Part shown: one piece after another, positions 15,832 through 20,692 of the stretch
Numbering within the stretch: position 1 is the first letter of the stretch
Layout: each line of letters begins with the position of its first letter
Assembly: GCA_038144835.1 (NCBI GenBank)
Contig: JAYQON010000053.1
Location: forward strand, 1 to 20,692
Origin: JALHOQ01 sp038144835
GTDB lineage: Bacteria; Bdellovibrionota; Bdellovibrionia; Bdellovibrionales; UBA1609
DNA: 20,692 nt
Direction of reading: 5' to 3'
The notes under the pieces: generated by a model
What the model saw: the letters and a program-made list of their open reading frames with translations, nothing else
Database searches by the model: none
Told to the model about the DNA's origin: nothing
Translations under genes and position numbers: made by a program

Positions 15832-16236
15832 CTATCGAACTGATCCGCCGGATTCCATTCTAATGTTTTCATTATTCCATTGCTCGGCAGTCGCACTCTC
15901 AATTAAGAACCAGGCGTCGTCCAAAACCTTGCGATTCTTCGGAGATAAAGTCGCGGCCTTATGGCCTCTGCAGGCATCCATAAAAGCGTTAGCTTTCCCT
16001 TGAAGAAAGGCCTTTTGAATGCGGGCTGCGGCTTCAGCGGGTTCACATGTGTCTTTCGAAATTTTTCTTGAGTTTGAATCGACTTGACAGAATGCCCGGT
16101 CGTCCTTGGAAAGATCTGCGTTCGTTTTCAGAACTTTTAATCTCACCAGCGCCGCAGAGCAAGCAGCGGAATCAAATGCTTTTCCGTGTGCCAAACAACC
16201 AAAAATAAGAAGAACGATAATTATTAGGCTTTGCAT
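15832..16236 (-). CDS. Small exported cysteine-containing protein, unknown
   Basis: A 134-residue protein. The N-terminus is a clear signal peptide (MQSLIIIVLLIFGCLAHGKA) with likely cleavage before FDS; LIFGC is a poor lipobox because of the Phe, so I prefer export over lipidation. The mature part has four cysteines (ACSAAL, FCQV, TCEP, ACRG), enough for two disulphides, and is mostly helical in appearance, ending MESGGSVR. I do not recognise the family. It sits between the two copies of the 221-bp repeat, so it may have arrived with, or could be lost by recombination between, these repeats. Its general form (small, exported, disulphide-bonded) fits an inhibitor or secreted factor, but nothing in the sequence proves that. 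Confidence 0.65.
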   Translation of the reverse strand: MQSLIIIVLLIFGCLAHGKAFDSAACSAALVRLKVLKTNADLSKDDRAFCQVDSNSRKISKDTCEPAEAAARIQKAFLQGKANAFMDACRGHKAATLSPKNRKVLDDAWFLIESATAEQWNNENIRMESGGSVR

Positions 16237-16658
16237 CCTAATATGTTACTGAGTGGCTTAATCAAAAAGCAATTTTTTTTGCGAGCGCCATTCTCAAAAT
16301 GAGACAGTGTGAACAAAAACGAATGATCTGGAGGCCGCAACTGATTTCGCTAGGTTGGCCACTTTGGCCGGTGGCCCCGAGATGGGCGGGGACGCCGACA
16401 AGCATAAGAAGAGATTTATTACCCAAGGCTCAGGGGCATAAGCGGATTCATGTGCAAAGCGTCGTTGGCTGTATTCTTTGGCGTTTAGGATTTTCGACGG
16501 CACGGCTACCTCGCACCCGCCAGCCAACTACGGTCTACGGCGGTGCCATTGATCATCTTGGCGAGTGCTCAGACCCTCCGGCCACGGCCACCAACTCGAG
16601 GCCACTTATTTTACCCGTCGTCCAGATAGTCTTGAACTGATGTCGGGGAACCCCTCTG
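16237..16658. other. Non-coding stretch with decayed coding fragments
   Basis: No intact gene. A frame from 16313 to 16441 on the plus strand reads as plausible protein (TNDLEAATDFARLATLAGG, then GDADKHKKRFITQGSGA and stop) without a start codon, so it looks like a fragment of a lost gene. The longer overlapping open frames on both strands have unlikely compositions. I could not identify the fragment. Confidence 0.3.
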
Positions 16659-16830
16659 CTCCTTATCTCAGTTCTCAGTCACTGAAGGTTCACGATTTTG
16701 GCGAGATAAGCCCCGTCGATTTGCTTCAACTCCTTATCTCAGTTCTCAGTCACTGAAGGTGAACTGTTCAGCTACAGTCCACAATGTTCTGTTCTTCAAC
16801 TCCTTATCTCAGTTTCCGGTCACTTAGCGT
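16659..16830. repeat. Three-copy array of about 31-bp repeats, 70-71 bp apart
   Basis: Copy A (16659-16689) and copy B (16730-16760) are identical over 31 bp, beginning CTCCTTATCTCAG and ending CACTGAAGGT. Copy C (about 16800-16830) keeps the first 16 bases (CTCCTTATCTCAGTTT differs at the last base) and then diverges (CCGGTCACTTAGCGT). CTTCAA precedes copies B and C. The two spacers, 40 and about 39 bp, are unrelated. The unit contains the inverted repeat TCAGT-C-ACTGA. The form recalls a remnant CRISPR array or the multiple transposase sites at IS21-type ends; neither is proven. Confidence 0.7.
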
Positions 16831-16877
16831 TCAACAGTCGAACGTTCACGGACACTGAAGACGCGAAAAGACCGCCA

Positions 16878-17154
16878 ATGGAAAACAAATTTCAGATTTT
16901 CAAAGACCATATTCATCTTCTCGGTCGCTTTTATGACGACTCTGAGGGGCTAATTTTTTACTGGGCTGGCGCCTTAACTTTCAAGACCTTGGTCCATTTG
17001 CGGGATTATTTATAAGAGGCTAGAGCCTCGCCCAAGGCTCGGTCTTACTGGAGAGCTGCAACTGCCATTTGCCAGCAATAAGCGAGATGTACTTGAACTG
17101 CATCGAGGATTCGTCGGCCTTCACCAAGTAAACAAATTCGTTCGGGTTCTGTAG
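16878..17154 (+). pseudogene. Broken gene remnant, unidentified
   Basis: ATG at 16878 opens a 45-codon frame of natural-looking composition (MENKFQIFKDHIHLLGRFYD, GLIFYWAGALTFKTLVHLRD) that stops at 17015. A second, also protein-like frame overlaps it and runs to a stop at 17152-17154 (GLTGELQLPFASNKRDVLEL, HRGFVGLHQVNKFVRVL). Together they look like one ancestral gene split by a frameshift near 17010. The end abuts the second 221-bp repeat. A palindrome GAGGCT-AG-AGCCTC lies at 17016-17029, with overlapping GAGCC/GGCTC pairing. No family recognised. Confidence 0.3.
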
Positions 17155-17163
17155 AGAGGTGGC

Positions 17164-17384
17164 AAGAGGATAGGAAGAAGAATGAGGGTTTTCAGGTTAT
17201 TGGGGATCTACGTTCAGAGCCGCAGACCTCATGAATTTTCTTTGCGCACGAGTCGCTCATTGTGAATGATTCAACACAGGTAAGGACTTTAAAGACTTGC
17301 CGAAATCCCTAACCAACCACCAAAATCACTGGCTGAGGATCGGTTCGAGGGACGGACGGTGCTAGTTAGAGACGACGGCCGGCC
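17164..17384 (+). repeat. 221-bp direct repeat, copy 2
   Basis: Same block as 15565-15785, offset by exactly 1,599 bp. The three differences fall near the end (gaggCacggGcgg versus gaggGacggAcgg, and gaTgac versus gaCgac). Both copies end in the 8-bp palindrome GGCCGGCC. The ISL3 transposase remnant starts about 30 bp further on, lacking its N-terminal half. Confidence 0.92.
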
Positions 17385-17417
17385 CCAAACCCCTCATTTT
17401 TTTTCCTATTCTCTGAC

Positions 17418-17758
17418 ATGAACGACAGCTACCGAAGCTTTATAAAAGAGCAGTTCCCGAATGCCAGGATCCTCGCCGACAAGTTTGATGTGCTTCGGCT
17501 GTTAACTCCAATCTTAAGCAAGCACCGAGTCGCCTTCACTGGCCAAGGCAAAAAACTTGCGCTCCGACGACTGCTCATTAAACCCAGACACAAACTGCTC
17601 TATTACTAATGAGATGCTATCGATCGTAGGCTGTCAGACAAACGCGCTGATGCAGTCACAACGTAAAGAGCTGAAACGATTAAGTAGAACCCTTAAAAAC
17701 TGGCGAACTGAGATCGTTTGAAAATTACCGACTGAGGCTGTTAAATGCCTGTCTTTAG
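17418..17758 (+). pseudogene. Degraded ISL3-family transposase remnant
   Basis: Three pieces in three frames match successive parts of ISL3 transposases. Frame 1 (17418-17609): MNDSYRSFIKEQFPNARILA then DKFDVLRLLTPILSKHR, the DDE-region segment where family members have YRSFxxExxPNAxIVADKFHV. Frame 2 (about 17611-17721): ALMQSQRKELKRLSRTLKNW then RTEIV and stop, the usual helix before the last catalytic region. Frame 3 (17723-17758): NYRLRLLNACL and stop, the classical C-terminus. The N-terminal half, and the stretch with the catalytic glutamate between the second and third pieces, are missing. The remnant is therefore inactive. It lies next to repeat copy 2 and may record the mobile event that shaped this region. 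Confidence 0.8.
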
Positions 17759-17773
17759 AGCGTTTGGGATGCA

Positions 17774-17798
17774 AACCCACCATGAAGTGAGAAGAACC
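17774..17798. mobile_element. Probable right terminal inverted repeat of the ISL3 element
   Basis: AACCCACCATGAAG followed by TGAGAAGAACC lies 16 bp after the transposase stop. On the other strand this starts GGTTCTTCTCAC, like the GGxTCTTC ends of ISL3-type elements as I remember them. No matching left end was found in the window, consistent with a truncated copy. Confidence 0.4.
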
Positions 17799-17885
17799 CA
17801 AGTATGCGTGAATATATGAAGTTTCTGGTGCCCAAGACCTCGGAGTAGACGAACCGCCGGAGAGCCCTTTTTTGATATAGTAGCC

Positions 17886-18080
17886 ATGCACGCGCGATTG
17901 CCTTTGGAATTTGACCTGGTTGCGGAGCCGATGGAGCTTACCGGCCTCGATCTGACCATCTTGACAGCGAAGCATGGCTCCGCAAAAGAGGTCGCTCGGC
18001 ATATCGGCGCCAGTGAGGCGTTCGTTCGGCAAACAATCCAGAAAGCTAAGCAGCGCCCTTGCGCTCAGGCTGAATATTGA
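17886..18080 (+). CDS. Small HTH-like protein or fragment
   Basis: A 64-residue frame (start MHARLPLEFDLVAEPMEL). The part LDLTILTAKHGSAKEVARHI with GASEAFVRQTIQKAKQR has the pattern of a helix-turn-helix with a recognition helix EAFVRQTI. The composition is more protein-like than the antisense frame across the same DNA. The last 35 bp overlap the 3' end of the convergent HigA-like gene, and there is no ribosome-binding site, so it may be a fragment of a larger DNA-binding protein left by rearrangement. Confidence 0.35.
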   Translation: MHARLPLEFDLVAEPMELTGLDLTILTAKHGSAKEVARHIGASEAFVRQTIQKAKQRPCAQAEY

Positions 18081-18360
18081 TTTCCATTCTGTATCCAAGT
18101 GCTTTTAATACTTTGAAAATGGTTTCAAAGGTGGGAGTCCTCCTCTGGTCGCCGCTCTCGAGCCGAGCAATCAGCGGCTGAGTCACACCCGCAGCCTTTG
18201 CTAGTTGAGCTTGGGAAAAGCCCTTCTTCGCTCTTAAATCGGCCACGAGTCGGGCCACTTGAAGATAAAACTTGCGCTCCTCATAGTGCATTCGAATTTC
18301 ATCATCCTGAAGCTGTTGATCTAAAATATCATCGAAAGAAACACCTTTTGCCTTTTTCAT
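18046..18360 (-). CDS. HigA-like XRE antitoxin
   Basis: A 104-residue protein. The N-terminal part (MKKAKGVSFDDILDQQLQDD, MHYEERKFYLQVARLVADLR) precedes a helix-turn-helix at about 45-90: KKGFSQAQLAKAAGVTQPLI with ARLESGDQRRTPTFETIFKV. The tail LKALGYRMEINIQP is typical of HigA-type antitoxins. Its ATG overlaps the toxin stop by 4 nt (ATGA-type overlap), and AGGAGG lies 8 nt upstream, a much stronger ribosome-binding site than the toxin has. This fits the need to make antitoxin in excess. It should bind the toxin and repress the operon through the palindromes at 18701-18740. Confidence 0.88.
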   Translation of the reverse strand: MKKAKGVSFDDILDQQLQDDEIRMHYEERKFYLQVARLVADLRAKKGFSQAQLAKAAGVTQPLIARLESGDQRRTPTFETIFKVLKALGYRMEINIQPERKGAA

Positions 18361-18689
18361 TTTAAAACCTCCTTGAGCCGCTTCCGGGCCACTTCGATCT
18401 CTTTAGGCGGAGCCTTCTGCCCCTGCTTCTTATATGAATGCAGGACATAGATATAATCAGCCGCCAATGACGCATAAAAGAACCTCCAGCCACCGCCGGC
18501 TGTGCGAATCTTGATCTCCCACAACTTGCCCTCGATCTGGCGAAACTGACAACCCATTGCCGCAAAGCCGTGGGTACGAATCTCACTAAAAACCGCAAGA
18601 ATCTCGGCTCGGTCGCGCTTTGGCAGTCCGTTCAAGAAATCTTCAAAGTAGCTTCGTCCAGAGCCGGACCGATGGAACTCAATTCTCAC
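18357..18689 (-). CDS. HigB/RelE-type toxin (phage-derived Gp49-like family)
   Basis: Proposed 110 residues from a GTG at 18689: (V/M)RIEFHRSGSGRSYFEDFL, DRAEILAVFSEIRTHG, then the family core LWEIKIRTAGGGWRFFYASL and YVLHSYKKQGQKAPPKEIEV. These match the Gp49-like HigB branch of the RelE superfamily, mRNA endonucleases acting on or near the ribosome. The frame can be extended to an ATG at 18749, but that extra N-terminus (MTRTPSWGIDTITIWLYKE) is encoded by the promoter and operator DNA itself, so I reject it; 110 residues is the normal family length. The order is toxin first, antitoxin second, as in HigBA. The start codon lies only a few nt after the predicted transcription start, so the message may be nearly leaderless. 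Confidence 0.85.
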   Translation of the reverse strand: MRIEFHRSGSGRSYFEDFLNGLPKRDRAEILAVFSEIRTHGFAAMGCQFRQIEGKLWEIKIRTAGGGWRFFYASLAADYIYVLHSYKKQGQKAPPKEIEVARKRLKEVLK

Positions 18690-18697
18690 TCTTTCTT

Positions 18698-18740
18698 TGT
18701 ATAACCATATGGTTATCGTGTCAATACCCCATGATGGGGT
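18698..18740 (-). promoter_or_regulatory. Promoter with two perfect palindromic operators for the HigBA-like operon
   Basis: On the minus strand, TTGACA (18724-18719) and TATACA (18703-18698) form a promoter with a 15-nt spacer. ATAACCATATGGTTAT (18701-18716) is a perfect 16-bp palindrome filling the spacer and touching the -10 box. A second palindrome, ACCCCAT-G-ATGGGGT (18726-18740), lies directly upstream of the -35 box. Occupancy of either by the HigA-like protein would block RNA polymerase. Confidence 0.7.
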
Positions 18741-18749
18741 TCTGGTCAC

Positions 18750-19117
18750 AAAGTCAGCCTATTGAGTGGCGACCTGCGCCCCAGGCCTATCCTAAGCACA
18801 TTAAATCGTACCTGGACCTGACATCGATTCATTACTCAACTGACCGAACCTAAACAGTACCAGTTTGAACAAATTCTGCGAAATCGCGATAGCTCATTCA
18901 TCAGTCCGATTAGTGCCAATCGGCCAGCTCATCGGACCACCGAGCAAGTTCTCTAGGGTCCAAAATTCAGCGCTCACTTGAAATGACGGTTACTGGCGAA
19001 CTGAGGTATCTGGCCGGTCACCCCACCAACGAGGTCCAAAAGCAGTCCTCCTGAAGTGCGCCCCAGACTTTTGTATGAAAACCTAAAGAGGGGCTTTTTA
19101 TAGCCGATACAATACAG
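18750..19117. other. Gap with decayed coding fragments
   Basis: No intact gene. A plus-strand frame from 18822 to 18956 reads like a protein fragment (RFITQLTEPKQYQFEQILRN, SSFISPISANRPAHRTTEQV, stop) without a start. A neighbouring frame holds AYPKHIKSYLDLTSIH. The string ACTGGCGAACTGAG at about 18992 also occurs in the ISL3 remnant at about 17699. CTTTTTATAGCC near 19095 may belong to the promoter of the following gene, but I could not assign boxes. Confidence 0.3.
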
Positions 19118-20479
19118 ATGTGTGTTCTTCGGTGGACCAAAATCTTGGCTGCGGCGACAGCGGCTTTCCATGCGATGCATGCGCGAGCTCTTCTGCTCGA
19201 GAAGCTATCGGCAGGGGCCTACTATTTGTCAGCGAACACTTGCGGTCCAATCGATACTGAAAAAGCGACTGAAGCGATGGCGCGAATCGATTCCGACTGT
19301 CGCTGCACCAATCCGCAATCGCCCAATTTGAGTTCGCTTAGGAAATTGGCTGATAAAATCCTAGGCAGTCAGAATGACAAACTTGTTGATAGGTTTTTCA
19401 ATTACATAGGAAATGAGCGTGCTCAAGATCTAAGATGTGCTGCCCGGCAAGTTGAGAAAGCCAACGACCTACCATCCAAGATCTATGTTCTTAGCGAGCT
19501 GCGGGCGGGGATAAATACTGCAATTAAAAAGCTGCAGAGCCCACAGGTCGTCGGCAAAATATGCCCGCTGACGTTGGAAGACTTAAAGTACGATTACTCG
19601 CCTCAAACTAATCCGGAGTATTACACAGTGTGCGAATCACTGATTCGACATCGAATAGCTTACGAATCAACTTTGCATTCGATCGCCGGTGTGAATGTTC
19701 CCGACTATCGAACCTTCATTGAGCATGAGGCGCTAAGGCCAAAATCCGAGGGTCTTGAGGAGCGATTGAATTTGGCAAAAGCGCGTGCGTCCGCCGCACT
19801 TAGGCAAGCGGCACAAGACTTTGAAAAAACAGCCCGTGGAGAGAACGGAAAATCTTTCGATCGGAACGCGCGCACTGCTCTGATGAACGATCCTTACGCG
19901 GTTCAAAGGGCGATTGAGCAAGAGCCGGTACTGAAAGCTGTTGCATGTAAAGCCGATGCCGAATATGGCAAAGGAGCCACTGCTCTTGATATTGGCCTCA
20001 CGGTCGGCTCGCTTGCTCTCACGGGAGGCGCGACAGCGATCGCACGCGCTGGAACACTCGCCGGAAAAGTTTTGCGAGGAGCGACTGTTGCGCGCGCTGA
20101 AGGCCTGCTTTATGCGCGTACCACGCGCATCATCCAGATTAGCGCTGCGGGACTCGACACGGTAGGTGCTTATTCCTCGATGGACCGCGAGTGCTTTTCG
20201 AACAAGCCAGCAGCCCTCATTGCGAGCACAAAAGACGGGAAATGCTCAGATCAAGCGCAGGTCAAAGAGGCGAAGCAAACTCAATGCGCACTTCACGCGG
20301 TTCTAAATTCACTACAGTTTGCGGCTCTTGCTTCCACAATCCGTTCGAGTAAATATATTCCACTTGCCGCTGAAGAAAGACTCGCCCCCCCCCACGGTCG
20401 GACGGGACTCAGAAAAAGTTCTACCGCCCCAAACCGTGCAACACTCGACTACACCCAGCACGATCAAGCCACGTACTGA
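19118..20479 (+). CDS. Exported protein of unknown function, frame-switched at a poly-C tract
   Basis: 453 residues as read. The N-terminus (MCVLRWTKILAAATAAFHAM, then HARA) looks like a signal peptide. It is followed by a helical, cysteine-containing domain (NTCGPIDTEKATEAMARI, DCRCTNPQSPNLSSLRKLAD, DLRCAARQVEKAND, GKICPLTLEDLKYDY), and from about residue 285 a glycine/alanine-rich hydrophobic segment (ALDIGLTVGSLALTGGATAI, ARAGTLAGKVLRGA) of the glycine-zipper kind found in membrane-inserting or secreted toxin-like proteins. At the C9 run (20385-20393) the frame passes into a low-quality tail and stops at 20479. With eight Cs it would continue open past the window edge. I do not recognise the family. 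No good ribosome-binding site precedes the ATG; the frame is open upstream only to a stop near 19076. Confidence 0.7.
   Translation: MCVLRWTKILAAATAAFHAMHARALLLEKLSAGAYYLSANTCGPIDTEKATEAMARIDSDCRCTNPQSPNLSSLRKLADKILGSQNDKLVDRFFNYIGNERAQDLRCAARQVEKANDLPSKIYVLSELRAGINTAIKKLQSPQVVGKICPLTLEDLKYDYSPQTNPEYYTVCESLIRHRIAYESTLHSIAGVNVPDYRTFIEHEALRPKSEGLEERLNLAKARASAALRQAAQDFEKTARGENGKSFDRNARTALMNDPYAVQRAIEQEPVLKAVACKADAEYGKGATALDIGLTVGSLALTGGATAIARAGTLAGKVLRGATVARAEGLLYARTTRIIQISAAGLDTVGAYSSMDRECFSNKPAALIASTKDGKCSDQAQVKEAKQTQCALHAVLNSLQFAALASTIRSSKYIPLAAEERLAPPHGRTGLRKSSTAPNRATLDYTQHDQATY
20385..20393 (+). repeat. C9 homopolymer, possible slippage site
   Basis: Nine consecutive Cs inside the coding frame of the exported protein. 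The current length sends translation to a stop 86 bp later; one C fewer (or two more) joins the long downstream frame. Such tracts slip during replication and are common switches for surface genes, but are also common sequencing-error sites. Confidence 0.85.
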
Positions 20480-20692
20480 CACCGATAAACTGATTAGACT
20501 CTTGATCTCGAACGACAGCATTCGTGAAAAGGTTCAACGCACCTTCAGCGCAGCTGACAAAGAATATTGGCTCGAGGTCGCCAACCTGCTGCCGTCTTCT
20601 GATCTGCGCAGAGACAAGGCGGCGCTATTAATAATAGCCGAAAGAGAAACTGGAATCAGTGCTCGCGAAATAGCCAAACTGGCACGCCAAAA
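20394..20692 (+). CDS. Downstream frame of the exported protein, open to the window edge
   Basis: After the C-run a different frame is open for about 100 codons to the end of the window. It has ordinary protein composition: DSEKVLPPQTVQHSTTPSTI as a linker, then DTDKLIRLLISNDSIREKVQ, DKEYWLEVANLLPSSDLRRD, RETGISAREIAKLAR. This helical domain is the natural continuation of the protein begun at 19118 and is better than the short tail encoded in the current frame (PHGRTGLRKSSTAPNR). It cannot start translation by itself here, having no suitable start codon or ribosome-binding site near the junction. The domain is not recognised; its true end lies outside the window. Confidence 0.6.

Noticed and set aside
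16294..16640. Overlapping open frames on both strands
   Set aside because: Compositions are unlike proteins and the two strands contradict each other; only the 16313-16441 fragment looks coding.
16659..16830. Firm call of a CRISPR array
   Set aside because: Only two full repeats, no cas genes in the window and an equally good transposon-end explanation; kept as a repeat only.
17634..18098. A 154-residue minus-strand open frame
   Set aside because: It is antisense to the ISL3 transposase pieces, which are clearly plus-strand, and has no family features.
18690..18749. Extended N-terminus of the HigB-like toxin from the ATG at 18749
   Set aside because: These codons are made of the -10, -35 and operator palindromes, and the added length exceeds the family norm.
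18974..19180. A 68-residue minus-strand open frame
   Set aside because: It overlaps the start of the exported protein gene and has no ribosome-binding site or recognisable motif.

Overview
The window looks like an accessory, repeat-rich stretch of a Gram-negative predatory or host-associated bacterium, most likely a member of the Bdellovibrionota. No single marker proves this. The case rests on several secreted fibre proteins built from repeated GN(V/I)GIGTTSP units, like the mosaic adhesive trimer (MAT) fibres known from Bdellovibrio, plus lipoproteins, an exported trypsin-like protease, a WYL regulator and a multi-PAS hybrid kinase.

Region 1 (1-7490) is a fibre locus. The 3' end of one fibre gene (2-703) is followed by a minus-strand TacAT-type acetyltransferase toxin-antitoxin pair (834-1649), about 1.1 kb with no convincing gene, and then three tandem paralogous fibre genes (2750-4399, 4512-6167, 6258-7490). 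These three share a nearly identical exported N-terminal module but differ in shaft and C-terminal tip. One tip is a self-cleaving S74 intramolecular chaperone; the other tips, including that of the partial gene, are cysteine-containing and unlike each other. The layout suggests a set of adhesins diversified by duplication and tip exchange.

Region 2 (7548-15565) holds mostly ordinary cell-envelope and regulatory genes: a cytoplasmic hybrid histidine kinase with three PAS domains and a receiver; an exported S1-family serine protease; a small membrane protein; an XRE regulator followed by a collagen-repeat lipoprotein; a two-gene unit of a lipoprotein and an LPP20-like exported protein; and a divergent WYL-domain regulator.

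Region 3 (15565-19117) is a graveyard of mobile and decayed DNA. It has a 221-bp direct repeat in two copies 1,599 bp apart, a small exported protein, a short array of 31-bp repeats about 70 bp apart, broken coding fragments, a frameshifted ISL3-family transposase remnant beside the second 221-bp repeat, and a HigBA-like toxin-antitoxin operon whose promoter carries two perfect palindromes.

Region 4 (19118-20692) is a large exported protein of unknown function. Its reading frame is switched at a run of nine C residues; with one C fewer it would stay open to the window edge. That makes it either a phase-variable locus or a recent frameshift.

All identifications were made by eye from translated sequence. 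No database search was run.
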